From: Burkholderia sp. Leaf177
GTDB taxonomy: Bacteria > Pseudomonadota > Gammaproteobacteria > Burkholderiales > Burkholderiaceae
NCBI RefSeq assembly: GCF_001424345.1
Contig: NZ_LMPF01000012.1
Coordinates: 125,662 to 189,661 of the forward strand
DNA: 64,000 bases
Reading direction: 5' to 3'
Both the position numbers and the translations under genes were made by a program. Below, in pieces: positions 53,801 to 61,824 of the stretch. Each line of letters opens with the position of its first letter. Within the stretch, counting starts at the first letter, position 1. Below the pieces are notes generated by a model, which worked only from the letters and a program-made list of their open reading frames with translations, did no database searches and was not told the origin of the DNA.

Positions 53801-54379
53801 TGGGACCCGCAGCAAGGCACAATTACGCTGGGTGGCATCGACCTGCGGCAATTGCGTCTCGATGATCTGCGCAGTCATATTGCGCTGGTCGCGCAGGACA
53901 CGTATTTGTTCAACGACACGCTGGAAGCAAACATCCGTCTAGCCGGCCGCGATGTTTCCAATGCCGACGTGCGCCGCGCACTGGATCGGGCAGCGTTGAG
54001 CGAATTCGTCGACCGCCTGCCCGATGGTCTTGCAACCCGGGTCGGCGAGCGCGGCGTGCAACTCTCGGGCGGGCAGCGCCAGCGGGTAGCGATCGCTCGC
54101 GCGTTCCTGAAGGACTCGCCGATCCTGATCATGGACGAAGCGACCTCGCACCTGGACACCATCAGCGAGCAGCAGATTCGTGCTGCCCTCGATGATCTGA
54201 TGGCGCATCGCACGTCGATCATCATCGCGCATCGTTTGTCGACTATTCAGAACGCCGACACGATTGTGGTCATGGACGGCGGGAAGGTTGTCGAGGCAGG
54301 CAGTCATGCCGAACTTCTGGCCGCGCGCGGCGCGTACGCAAGGCTCGTGGCGCATCAATCCGGCGTGCTGGCTGCGTAG
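50843..54379 (+). CDS. Fused tandem ABC exporter (two TMD-NBD halves in one chain, CydDC-like)
   Basis: This 1178-residue protein has the order TMD1 (about 10-310), NBD1 (about 335-570), linker rich in Ala/Pro/Ser, TMD2 (about 625-905), NBD2 (about 940-1170). Walker A motifs GPSGAGKST (near 368) and GSSGAGKST (near 970), signatures LSGGQRQRIAIGRAL and LSGGQRQRVAIARAF, and Walker B with Glu (VLDEALSSVD, IMDEATSHLD) are all intact, so both ATP sites look active. The start is the ATG at 50843 behind GGAGG; one seven codons earlier has none. The half-exporter layout recalls CydDC, which exports thiols, but no cydAB is near. The substrate is unknown. Confidence 0.85.
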   Translation: MYFDRKLWMMMAGLRLRVAGAVALGLIAMAFGVLRFVFLGRVLALAYAGAPSQDIAMAAAGTVACMILRAWLDHRRVVLAQGTAGKVQSVLRARLFDRITALGPAWFGAERTGGVMLSVVDGVEQLQTFFGTYVPQLVIAACAPLVIFVVLAWWDVPTAAVLLIAALATLALPMLVHNADKHAAIARAAAFKSFGEEFLDAVQGLPTLKAFGQSEAFAHKLAGRARALSDSTFWVLALGLLTRFFTDLGTGLGAAAAIALGAWRVSHGEMSLEALLIILMAGTEIFRPLRDLRSVLHQGMVGQSAANAIHALLEARSDAPAAGAAPVPKLAASIAFENVGFAYPGRRAGAHAALSFEIAAGETVGIVGPSGAGKSTILRLLLRQHDAQAGAIRIGGHDIRALDPEQVRGMIAIVAQDTTLFDGTIADNLRLGRHDASDADMIAAATAANIHDFISALPDGYATRIGERGATLSGGQRQRIAIGRALLRDAPILVLDEALSSVDAENEAVIQEALNRLMRGRTTLILAHRLSSVIGADRILVLDHGRVVESGTHAELMARPGAYRRLMGPQVSATAERPAAMPRPSAVTASSGPQTRALAEDAAEIAWSDTLRTLLRFVRPWRWKLALTVLCGIGRVLSFIGVGALGALVVAGVASGRPVLALTVGLLIAAPVAATLHWLESWLSHDMAYRLLAEMRIALFAKLERLAPAYLLRRRSGDLVALATQDVETVEYFYAHTVAPAFVAVLIPASVLTLLAFVAWPLALVLLPFLACAGLTPVFARSKIDKLGSQARAALGQLGAHLTETIQGLAELTAFQATDRRRAVFLADVAVYQKQRSALLDDLSHQSATLEIATGLGGLAVALLGAVLASRGWFAHEWLPLLVLIAVAAFMPVTEIGQVARQLADTIASTRRLHVVESEPEPVTDGNLPVPPNPQVQLHAVRFAYPGRTAPALDRVSIAVRPGSTVALVGSSGAGKSTVANLLLRFWDPQQGTITLGGIDLRQLRLDDLRSHIALVAQDTYLFNDTLEANIRLAGRDVSNADVRRALDRAALSEFVDRLPDGLATRVGERGVQLSGGQRQRVAIARAFLKDSPILIMDEATSHLDTISEQQIRAALDDLMAHRTSIIIAHRLSTIQNADTIVVMDGGKVVEAGSHAELLAARGAYARLVAHQSGVLAA

Positions 54380-54387
54380 TCACGCAT

Positions 54388-55350
54388 TCACTCCTTGACC
54401 CGGCGCCGCGCTTTCCTCGGCGGCGCCGTTGTTTCCGGCGGCGCTTGAAACACTGTCATCCGCTCCAGGATCCATTTGAGCAATTCATTGGCAGCCGCGG
54501 CGAGCGGCCTGCCCGATTTCACCAGAACCCGCGCCTTGGCCGCCTCGAAGATCGGATGCCGGATCGGCAATGCCACCAGTTCGCCCGCTGCAATCTCCCG
54601 ATACACCGAGAACGCGCCAATCAGCGTGGCGCCATCGCCGCGTGTCACGAAGTGACGCAGCACCGCCAGCGAATTGGTCGTCAACGTCGGGCGAATCCGC
54701 AGATTCTCCGCATACGCGAGCAGTTCCACGACCTGACCGAGGCCGAATGCCGGCGGCATTAGCGCAAGTGGACATCGCAGCATTTCCTCGACGGTCACCG
54801 GGCCACCGCGCTGCGCCAGCGGATGCTGCGCGTGGACCAGCAGCACGACGGGCTGCGACGCGGTCGCCCGATAGTCGATATCCGCATGCGCGGGCGGGTT
54901 GTATGCCAGCCCGATGTGCGCGCGGCTTTCGGCGACCTCCACCTGCACGTTGTTGACCGGCAGGATATCGACGGTCACATCCAGGTTCGGGTACTGGATG
55001 CAGAAGTCCGTGAGCACCTGCTCCATCAAGCCATCTATGTATCCCTCGCTGATCGCGAGCCTGATCTGCCCGCGCTGCAGGCCACGCAGCTCCTGAAGAT
55101 GGTCTTCGAGTTGTTCCTGTTGCGACTGACACCCGCGCCAGTACTCAAGCAAATGAGACGCCGCTTCGGTCGGCTGAACGCCACGTGCCTGGCGCTCGAA
55201 GAGCACCGCGCCGATCTCTTCCTCCAGCAGCCGGATCTGCCGCGTGATGACCGAAGGCGCTGTATTGAGGCTATCGGCGGCCGCGCGGATCGAGCCACAG
55301 GTGAGCACTTCGTAGAAATAGCGCATTCGGCGTTGATTCAGTTCGCGCAT
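54388..55350 (-). CDS. LysR-type regulator
   Basis: This 320-residue protein has an N-terminal HTH ([35 protein letters not shown], about 9-43, read in pieces) and a co-inducer domain from about residue 95 ([21 protein letters not shown]). The end is strongly basic ([11 protein letters not shown]). The ATG at 55350 has GAGGAG upstream. It is divergent from the MFS/MlrC pair and probably regulates it; a T-N11-A repeat lies at 55400-55416. Its 3' end holds a stem-loop that may serve as terminator for the convergent ABC exporter gene. Confidence 0.87.
   Translation of the reverse strand: MRELNQRRMRYFYEVLTCGSIRAAADSLNTAPSVITRQIRLLEEEIGAVLFERQARGVQPTEAASHLLEYWRGCQSQQEQLEDHLQELRGLQRGQIRLAISEGYIDGLMEQVLTDFCIQYPNLDVTVDILPVNNVQVEVAESRAHIGLAYNPPAHADIDYRATASQPVVLLVHAQHPLAQRGGPVTVEEMLRCPLALMPPAFGLGQVVELLAYAENLRIRPTLTTNSLAVLRHFVTRGDGATLIGAFSVYREIAAGELVALPIRHPIFEAAKARVLVKSGRPLAAAANELLKWILERMTVFQAPPETTAPPRKARRRVKE
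54401..54433 (+). terminator. Terminator of the ABC exporter, inside the 3' end of the LysR gene
   Basis: CGGCGCCGC (54401-54409) and GCGGCGCCG (54420-54428) form a perfect 9-base stem with a 10-base loop, 22 bases after the exporter stop, followed on the plus strand by TTGTTT. On the other strand the same bases encode the basic C-terminal tail of the LysR protein. Confidence 0.6.
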
Positions 55351-55399
55351 CGGCTCCTCGTGCCTGAAATGGTTTGCAGTGAAATTAGTGTTGCCTACT

Positions 55400-55416
55400 G
55401 TTGCCCTGTGAGCAAC
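55400..55416. promoter_or_regulatory. LysR-type inverted repeat
   Basis: GTTGC (55400-55404) and GCAAC (55412-55416) flank a 7-base centre and include T-N11-A spacing (55402 to 55414). It lies between the divergent LysR and MFS genes. A further GTTGC copy at about 55390 lies 10 bases to the left. Confidence 0.5.
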
Positions 55417-55517
55417 GATAGCCGACTTCAGTTGCTCTTGCTCGCCTAATTTTGGATGCCGACGATAAGTCCCGTCACGTTTTCGCGCTGTGCGCGCCAC
55501 GTCCTCTGGAGACCGCC

Positions 55518-56810
55518 TTGTCCGCCATCCCTTCCATGCTGACCGCCGAAAGGCACGCGGCCTTGTATCGCAAGCTGAACTGGCGGCTGCTGCCATTCCT
55601 GCTGCTCTGCTATACCTTCGCGTATCTGGATCGCGTGAACATCGGCTTCGCCAAATTGCAGATGCAAAGCGATCTCGGTTTCTCCGATGCCGTCTACGGA
55701 CTCGGCGCGGGCATCTTCTTCCTCGGCTACGTATTGTTCGAAGTGCCAAGCAATTTGCTGCTGCCGAAAATCGGCGCGCGCAAGACGATCAGCCGGATCA
55801 TGGTGCTATGGGGTTTGACATCGGCGGCGATGCTGTTCGTGCACAGCGAACCAATGTTCTATGCAATGCGCTTTTTGCTCGGCGTGTTCGAAGCGGGTTT
55901 TGCGCCCGGCATGATCTTCTACCTGACGTACTGGTACAGCCGCGCGCGCATGGCGCAAGTGATGGCGATCGTGATGCTCGCCGGACCCATAGGCGGCATG
56001 TTCGGCGGCCCGCTTTCAACCTGGATCATGACGTCGTTTTCCGGTGCGCACGGCCTGGACGGCTGGCAGTGGATGTTCCTGGTCGAAGGCTTGCCGTGCG
56101 TGATCTTCGGCATCCTCGCGCTGTTCGTTCTCGATGATCGGCCCGCCGACGCGCGCTGGCTTAGCAGCGACGAGAAGCGCCTGCTTGCATCGGAAGTCGA
56201 TTCGTCGAGCACCCATCATTCGTTCGCGCAAGTTGCGAAGGACCCGCGTGTTTATCTGATGGCCGTACCGTATTTTTGCTTCATCTGCGGGATCTATGCG
56301 GTGAGCTTCTGGCTTCCGACCATACTGAAAGCGGACGGCGTCACCGACACCATGCAGATCGGCCTGTATTCCGCGATTCCGTACATTGCATCGGCCATTG
56401 CGATGACTGTTGTCGGACGCAGTTCCGATCGTCACGGCGAGCGCCGTTATCACAGCGCCATTCCCGCGTTGATCGGGTCGGCGACGCTCGCGATCGCCAC
56501 GTTCTACGGCGGCCAGCTTGCGATCTCGCTCACTTGCATCACCATTGCCACCGCGATGATGTGGGTTGCCTACACAGTGTTCTGGGCGATGCCGCCCGAG
56601 TACCTGAAGGGCGATGCGGCGTCGGGCGGGATCGCGCTCATCAACACGATCGGCCTGATTGGCGGCTTTCTTAGCCCGACGATCATAGGCTGGGCGCGCA
56701 CCGCGACGGGCAACCTCCAGGCCGGTCTCTACGTGATGGTCGTGCTGCTAGCCATTGGCGCAATCGTGCTGATCATGATGCGCCCGGCGGCCACGCCGCA
56801 ATCGCGCTGA
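55518..56810 (+). CDS. MFS transporter, anion:cation symporter type
   Basis: This 430-residue membrane protein has 12 predicted helices and resembles the phthalate/tartrate/glucarate permease group (ACS). [29 protein letters not shown] in helix 1 is the hallmark, and [26 protein letters not shown] is the motif-A region. The start is taken as a TTG at 55518 because GGAGA stands five bases before it; an ATG at 55536 lacks a site. It lies 36 bases before the MlrC gene and probably imports the peptide-like or amino-acid-like compound that the latter cleaves. Confidence 0.85.
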   Translation: MSAIPSMLTAERHAALYRKLNWRLLPFLLLCYTFAYLDRVNIGFAKLQMQSDLGFSDAVYGLGAGIFFLGYVLFEVPSNLLLPKIGARKTISRIMVLWGLTSAAMLFVHSEPMFYAMRFLLGVFEAGFAPGMIFYLTYWYSRARMAQVMAIVMLAGPIGGMFGGPLSTWIMTSFSGAHGLDGWQWMFLVEGLPCVIFGILALFVLDDRPADARWLSSDEKRLLASEVDSSSTHHSFAQVAKDPRVYLMAVPYFCFICGIYAVSFWLPTILKADGVTDTMQIGLYSAIPYIASAIAMTVVGRSSDRHGERRYHSAIPALIGSATLAIATFYGGQLAISLTCITIATAMMWVAYTVFWAMPPEYLKGDAASGGIALINTIGLIGGFLSPTIIGWARTATGNLQAGLYVMVVLLAIGAIVLIMMRPAATPQSR

Positions 56811-56846
56811 CAACAACGCGCCGCTTATTTTTCCACGAGGCTTACC

Positions 56847-58364
56847 GTGTCCCAGCAAAAACGCAGCATCCTGATTGCAGGTTTCCAGCACGAAACCAAC
56901 ACCTTCGCGCCATCGAAAGCGGCCTACGAAAACTTCGAGCGCGGCGAGGGTTTCCCGCAGATGTCGCGCGGCATGGATGTACTCGCGCTTCGCAACGTCA
57001 ACATTCCGGCAGGCGGTTTCATCCGCGCGGCTGAAGCGGCGGGACATACGCTCGTGCCGGTGATCTGGACGGGTGCAAGTCCGTCCGCGCACGTCACACG
57101 CGATGCGTTCGAACGGATCTCCGGCGAGATCGTCGAGGCGGTCCGTAGACAGAAGTTCGATGCGGTCTATCTCGACCTGCATGGCGCAATGGTCGCCGAG
57201 CATGTCGATGACGGCGAAGGCGAACTGCTCGAGCGGGTGCGTAATGTGGTCGGCAAGGACGTGCCGCTTGTCGCGTCGCTCGACCTGCATGCAAACGTGA
57301 CCGAACGCATGCTGCGCCACGCCGATGCGCTCGTCGCGTACCGGACTTATCCGCATGTGGACATGGCCGAAACCGGCGCGCGCGCGGCTGCGCTGCTCGA
57401 ACGGTTGATGGCAGGCGAGACGCTTCACTGCGCATCGCGGCGTCTGCCGTTCCTGATTCCGATCAACGGCATGTGTACGTTGCTCGAACCATCGCGTGGC
57501 ATGTATGAAAACGTCGGCGCGCTGGAAACCTTGGATGTTGTTTCTGTCTCGTTCGCGCCGGGCTTTCCGGCCGCCAATTTCCCCGAATGCGGCCCCGTCA
57601 TCTGGGCGTACGCTCATTCGGCGGATGCCGCGCAGGCGGCCGTCGATACCCTTCATCAGCGCATGATCGACGAGGAAGCAGCGTGGCGTGTGCCGTTCCT
57701 CTCGCCCGATGAAGCCGTGCAGGAAGCCATGCGCGCAGCTACTGGCGCGAGACGTCCGGTCGTGATCGCCGATACGCAGGACAACCCCGGCGCCGGCGGT
57801 GACGCCAACACCATGGAGATGCTGCGCGCGCTCGTGCGCAACGGCGCGCGCGACGCCGCGTTCGGCCTTATCTGCGATCCCGATGCGGCAGCGGCCGCGC
57901 ATCGCGCAGGCGTGGGCGCGCGGCTCGATTTATCGCTCGGTGGTCAGTCAGGCGTGCCGGGCGATGCGCCGTTCGCGGGCAATTTCGAAGTGATGTTTCT
58001 CTCCGATGGACGCTGCCGCTACGACGGTCCGATGATGAACGGCATGCAGGCCGAACTTGGTCCCGTTGCGTGCCTGCGCGTGGATGGCGTGCTGGTCGCG
58101 GTGAGTTCGAGCAAGGCGCAGATGCTCGATCGTAATCTGTACAGGGTCGCTGGCATTCAGCCGGAATCCATGAAGGTGCTCGTCAACAAGAGCTCGGTGC
58201 ATTTTCGTGCGGATTTCGAACCGATCGCACATGCGGTGCTCGTTGCAAAGGCGCCCGGACCCATGACGGCCGATCCCGCCGACCTGCCGTGGACCCGTCT
58301 GGCGGACGGCATGCGTACGAGTCCATGCGGGCCGGTGTTCGCGCACGAGACGCTTCGCAAATAG
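56847..58364 (+). CDS. M81-family metallopeptidase (MlrC-like)
   Basis: This 505-residue protein is of the MlrC/microcystinase C family (peptidase M81). The start RSILIAGFQHETNTFAPSK carries the first zinc His; LVASLDLHANVTERM gives the Asp-X-His pair, and YPHVDMAETGARAA another His. DNPGAGGDANTMEML is a C-terminal family block. MlrC completes breakdown of linear microcystin fragments in Sphingopyxis, but many soil bacteria have homologues with other substrates, usually small non-standard peptides. It is the last gene of the pair under LysR control. The stop is one base from the convergent SnoaL-like gene. Confidence 0.85.
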   Translation: MSQQKRSILIAGFQHETNTFAPSKAAYENFERGEGFPQMSRGMDVLALRNVNIPAGGFIRAAEAAGHTLVPVIWTGASPSAHVTRDAFERISGEIVEAVRRQKFDAVYLDLHGAMVAEHVDDGEGELLERVRNVVGKDVPLVASLDLHANVTERMLRHADALVAYRTYPHVDMAETGARAAALLERLMAGETLHCASRRLPFLIPINGMCTLLEPSRGMYENVGALETLDVVSVSFAPGFPAANFPECGPVIWAYAHSADAAQAAVDTLHQRMIDEEAAWRVPFLSPDEAVQEAMRAATGARRPVVIADTQDNPGAGGDANTMEMLRALVRNGARDAAFGLICDPDAAAAAHRAGVGARLDLSLGGQSGVPGDAPFAGNFEVMFLSDGRCRYDGPMMNGMQAELGPVACLRVDGVLVAVSSSKAQMLDRNLYRVAGIQPESMKVLVNKSSVHFRADFEPIAHAVLVAKAPGPMTADPADLPWTRLADGMRTSPCGPVFAHETLRK

Positions 58365-58365
58365 G

Positions 58366-58809
58366 TCAGTGCGATAAGTCGGCAGGCAACTCGCCAATCT
58401 GCCGGAACATGCTGAGCCAGTCCTCAAGATGCCACGTCCGCGTGACCTTCCCGTTCTTCACTTCGTGGAACGCGTGGATGGCGAATTTGACTGGTTTCGA
58501 CGTTGCCGCCACGCCCATTATCGGACCAGTTTGCGTTCCCGAGACGCTTGCACGAACTGCTACACGATCGTCGCTGACGAGAACATCGAGGAGATCGATT
58601 TTCATATCAGGCAATCCGATCGAAAGATTCCTGAACGCGGGAATCAACTGATCGGGACCAGACTGGCCTTCTGACAACGGGGGAATGTACTGCCAGTCGG
58701 CGGCTACAACCGCGCGTAATGAATCGATATCGTGCGCGGCGACTGCTTTATAGAAGTCGACAATCAGCTGTCGTTGCGCCGTGTGCGGCGTTTCATGCAG
58801 TTGTTCCAT
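58366..58809 (-). CDS. SnoaL-like ester-cyclase family protein
   Basis: This 147-residue protein has the NTF2/SnoaL fold: RQLIVDFYKAVAAHDIDSL as first helices, VVAADWQYIPPLSEGQSGPDQLIPAFRNL, FPDMKIDLLDVLV-like strands and VRTWHLEDWLSMF at the end. Such proteins are small polyketide-type cyclases or, in most bacteria, hydrolases of unknown role. The start is the ATG at 58809 behind AAGGAG; a longer frame is unsupported. It is convergent with MlrC and has no clear operon partner. Confidence 0.8.
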   Translation of the reverse strand: MEQLHETPHTAQRQLIVDFYKAVAAHDIDSLRAVVAADWQYIPPLSEGQSGPDQLIPAFRNLSIGLPDMKIDLLDVLVSDDRVAVRASVSGTQTGPIMGVAATSKPVKFAIHAFHEVKNGKVTRTWHLEDWLSMFRQIGELPADLSH

Positions 58810-59048
58810 GTCGGCTCCTTTATCCGCGACGAACGAACGGTTGAACGTGCTTAATCGCGCTATCTTAGCGCCGGCATGGATTTCTCTGCTTGCGGCAATG
58901 CAGGTAAGACAACGACAAACGGCACACCGGTTATCAATACCGGTGCGCAACGCTCATGCATTTTGGAGAATTATCGATGCGCTAGACCGCGCTGACATTT
59001 GCAGTCGCGTCGGTCTGGACATGCAAGATTCTTGAAGTCGAACGCTCG

Positions 59049-59219
59049 TCAGGAGCCGGCTTCATCATCCGCTGGCGTGGCCTTGCTTTCATCTTCCTTG
59101 AGGTGAGGTTTCTTTCCGGGTTGCGGAGCGTGAACCGCTTCCGGCGCGATTTCCTCGCCGTGATGCTTCTTCTCTTGCTGCACTTTCTTGTCGTGCGCGA
59201 CGTTGCGTGGATCGGTCAT
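59049..59219 (-). CDS. Small hydrophilic Lys/Glu/His-rich protein
   Basis: This is a 56-residue protein. The ATG at 59217-59219 has AAAGG just upstream and the TGA is at 59049-59051. The product starts MTDPRNVAHDKKVQQEKKHHG and continues with Glu, Pro and Lys to the end; it has no hydrophobic segment and should be disordered. It resembles small conserved hypothetical proteins I recall from Burkholderiales that begin MTDPRNVAHDKKV, but no function is known to me. It has no operon partner in either direction. Confidence 0.6.
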   Translation of the reverse strand: MTDPRNVAHDKKVQQEKKHHGEEIAPEAVHAPQPGKKPHLKEDESKATPADDEAGS

Positions 59220-59446
59220 GAAAGCCTTTACGTATCGATGTTGGACAACCGGGCCTGCAAGAACACCGGACTATTGGGTGGCGTCGTGAACTACGACTCT
59301 TCCACCGCGTGCCTGGTGGAGCGCAAGGCGCATGCCTCCAAGACCAAGCGTCGCTCTCCCCAATCATCGAACCGACGATGCAATGAATCCGAAAGCTATG
59401 TCAGCCACAGTTCCAAGCGAACGTCTTGCGCAAAAATAAATTCCGT

Positions 59447-59474
59447 GTGCTAAGGTTAGTAAAAACCCTAGCAC
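59447..59474. promoter_or_regulatory. Inverted repeat upstream of a small orphan gene
   Basis: GTGCTAAGG (59447-59455) and CCCTAGCAC (59466-59474) are 9-base arms with one mismatch around a 10-base AT-rich centre. It lies 24 bases before the ATG at 59498. It could be an operator or a 5' leader hairpin. Confidence 0.45.
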
Positions 59475-59497
59475 TGAATTTTCAGACAGGACGCGCC

Positions 59498-59734
59498 ATG
59501 CAAACACGTTCCACTCTGCTCGAACCGCCATCGACAACCTTCCGCACTGCACACTCCCGCATTGAAGCCATGCTCGAGCAATTGCGGCCAACCAATGAAG
59601 CGGAGCGCGAAGCTTTCCAGATGGCTCGAGCGCTGGCCGAAGCCGGAGATGCCGAAGCCGCTGAACTGGAATTAAGTGAAGTGCTTGCAAGTCGTCGTTA
59701 TCGCGTTGGCGGACCGCTCAACACATCGCGATAA
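59498..59734 (+). CDS. Small hypothetical protein, helical
   Basis: This 78-residue soluble protein starts at the ATG at 59498 (ACAGGA upstream). It is rich in Ala, Glu and Leu from residue 18 on (RIEAMLEQLR, EREAFQMARALAEAGDAEAAELELSEVL), so mostly alpha-helical, like a TPR-type helix pair. I recognise no family. It is convergent with the Crp/Fnr gene, with 43 bases between them. The inverted repeat before it suggests specific regulation. Confidence 0.55.
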   Translation: MQTRSTLLEPPSTTFRTAHSRIEAMLEQLRPTNEAEREAFQMARALAEAGDAEAAELELSEVLASRRYRVGGPLNTSR

Positions 59735-59777
59735 TTGAACGTCAGACGTTTAGCTTTCCTTCTTCAAATCACGCTCA

Positions 59778-60509
59778 TTAAACTTCTTCGGTCTGGCGCA
59801 TGCGCGGCAGCATGCGGTCGAACTCGCGCTTGACAATGCCGTAGCATTCGCATGCACGCGCTTCGAGGCCTGCCCGGTCGAGCACCTTGATGCAACCGCG
59901 GCTGTGGTGAATCAGGCCCGCGTCATGGAGCTTTCCCGCTGCTTCCGTCACACCTTCGCGACGCACGCCAAGCATGTCGGCAATCATCTGCTGCGTGATC
60001 TGCAGATTGTTCGTCGGCGCGCGGTCAATCTCGATCAACAACCAGCGGCAAAGCTGCTTGCTGAGCGAATGATGACGATTGCACGCGGCGGTTTGCGCCA
60101 CTTGCGTCAACAGCGCTTGCATGTACAGCAGCATCAGGCGGCGCAGGAAATCTGAACGATTGAATTGTTCGCGCAAGGCGCTGGCGCTCATCCGGTAAGC
60201 GAACCCGGAGCACTGAACCTGAACACGCGTAGGCATTGTGTCGCCGCCCGTCAGAACCGGCACGCCCGTCATGCCTTCGCGTCCGATCGCGGCAATTTCG
60301 GCTGAGCCGCCGTCTTCCATCGTGTGGAGCAGCGAGATGATGGCGGTCGTCGGGAAATACACGAAGTGAATTTTTTGTCCCGAATCGCACAGCAGCTGGT
60401 CCGTACGCAATTGCACGAGTTCCAGGTGCGGCGTGAGCGCTTGCCATTCATGCGCCGGAAGGGCGCCCAACAAATGATTGCCGTGCAGGTCTGATTGAAG
60501 CGTCAACAT
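59778..60509 (-). CDS. Crp/Fnr-family transcriptional regulator
   Basis: This 243-residue protein has a cyclic-nucleotide-like sensor domain (about 15-135) with FVYFPTTAIISLLHTMEDGGSAEIAAIGREGMTGVPVL; the Arg-Glu-Gly-Met block is typical of the group often annotated as a Crp/Fnr regulator without Cys ligands. The C-terminal winged HTH (about 160-230) carries ITQQMIADMLGVRREGVTEAAGKL. There is no N-terminal Cys cluster, so it is not a classical FNR oxygen sensor. The ATG at 60509 is followed upstream by a long T-rich leader. Its target is unknown; the nearest candidate is the small gene at 59498. Confidence 0.85.
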   Translation of the reverse strand: MLTLQSDLHGNHLLGALPAHEWQALTPHLELVQLRTDQLLCDSGQKIHFVYFPTTAIISLLHTMEDGGSAEIAAIGREGMTGVPVLTGGDTMPTRVQVQCSGFAYRMSASALREQFNRSDFLRRLMLLYMQALLTQVAQTAACNRHHSLSKQLCRWLLIEIDRAPTNNLQITQQMIADMLGVRREGVTEAAGKLHDAGLIHHSRGCIKVLDRAGLEARACECYGIVKREFDRMLPRMRQTEEV

Positions 60510-61284
60510 GATGGTCTTCTCTTTTATTTTTTGCGCTGTGCGCCGTACTTTTTATTCCAGCCAGCTTTACGTTCCGTGGATGCATCTGTTGGCATCCATC
60601 TGGAACATAAAGCGGCCAGCCCCGAAAGCAGTTCCAATCACCGTCGTTTTACTTGCTTTGCCTTTCCGGCTTTTTCGACAGTAGCGAGTGCTGCACCACA
60701 CATTTAGCGAGGACCGTGCCAGGAGGGTCCAAAGCCAATGCCAGCATGGCGCCGGCATGCATATGCCGCAGCGCACACAGGACCGGAAAAGATTTATGTT
60801 TCACTTCTGAACATTGGCGCGAAGTGAGAGCGCGAACCGTACGATGAATATCGTCAGCGGGTTTTGTCTGCCGAATGCCTTGCCAGAAGCGCGTCACGGA
60901 ATTAAATGCCCGTTGAAACACGCGCAAATCGAGGGGGATAAACCCCTACAGACAGGGCATTCGTCGGGCGTTTTAAAAATGATGCAAATCTGTTTCATCG
61001 AACTTGAATGAGAAGCTCGAAGGTCGTTCTGCAGCTCGCCAGCGCCTGCTGACAGGCCTCCGGCCTAGGCGTAGGTTGACTGTGCAATGAATTTCGCACG
61101 CGCATTGCGGTGAACTGAAAATGTTGCGTTCTTGTCGCGAGGGGTGGGTATTGAACGTGTCGTGGCGAACACGATGGCGGTTCGGGCAGAAATGCCGGGA
61201 TTAAGACAAAGCGGACGCGGCCTCGTGCCAAACGTTTGCGAAAAAAACTCGGATGTTGTCTGAGTGAAAAGTCAGGCGATCCAC
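60510..61284. other. 775-base region without a recognisable gene
   Basis: This lies between the Crp/Fnr gene start and the DUF2889 gene end. Short frames occur (e.g. 92 codons leftward at 60649-60927), but none has a convincing ribosome site or protein character. The first 30 bases are T-rich and must hold the Crp/Fnr promoter. A short stem AGGCC/GGCCT at 61054-61066 is visible. An RNA gene is possible but not supported. Confidence 0.35.
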
Positions 61285-61821
61285 TCAGGAATGATCCGCA
61301 GCTTTCGCAACCGGGCGATACCACTTCGGATAAAACTCTCTGACCGCTTCACCGTCAGTCCGTAGCGCATGGCACCCGTCGAGCTGGAACGGTTGGTTGG
61401 CGTTCGATGCGTTGATCTCTTCGCTCATCGTCTGGAACGCGGCGGTCGCCACACCACCGATCAATTCAGTCAGATGCGTGCAGCCGTTCGTGCCGCCGAA
61501 CAATTTCCGCGTCTCGCGCGTGAAGCCGGCTTTCAAAGTCAAGCCGATCAGCTTTTTGTATTCCGGCCCGATGACGTCGCAAAAGCCGGGATACGGAACG
61601 ACTTCGGACTCGGCGTGGGCATCGACGATCAGGAAAGCCGTGTTGACCGTGATACGCAGACGCATCTGGTGAATGGCATCGCCCGCCAGACGCACCACGC
61701 CGCTCGAATGGCGATCGTAGGTCTTCGTGTCCTTGAGCACGCCCTCAATGTCGTAGAGGCCATCGTCGCGCCGGAATCCGCTCAGTTCAATTCGCCGTAC
61801 GTGGAGAAGTTGACGTTCCAT
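61285..61821 (-). CDS. DUF2889 family protein
   Basis: This 178-residue protein starts MERQLLHVRRIELSGFRRDDGLYDIEG, the signature start of DUF2889, followed by DAIHQMRLRITVN and GFCDVIGPEYKKLIGLTLKAGFT, with GGTNGCTHLTELIGG near residue 110. DUF2889 proteins sit beside genes of CoA-ester and aromatic catabolism in Burkholderiales. Their biochemical role is not known to me. It begins 3 bases after the CitE-like gene stop, so it is the last gene of that operon. Confidence 0.82.
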   Translation of the reverse strand: MERQLLHVRRIELSGFRRDDGLYDIEGVLKDTKTYDRHSSGVVRLAGDAIHQMRLRITVNTAFLIVDAHAESEVVPYPGFCDVIGPEYKKLIGLTLKAGFTRETRKLFGGTNGCTHLTELIGGVATAAFQTMSEEINASNANQPFQLDGCHALRTDGEAVREFYPKWYRPVAKAADHS

Positions 61822-61824
61822 GGC

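Noticed and set aside
60649-60927. 92-codon leftward frame between the Crp/Fnr and DUF2889 genes
   Set aside because: No convincing ribosome site, no recognisable domain, mixed composition; could not be supported as a gene.
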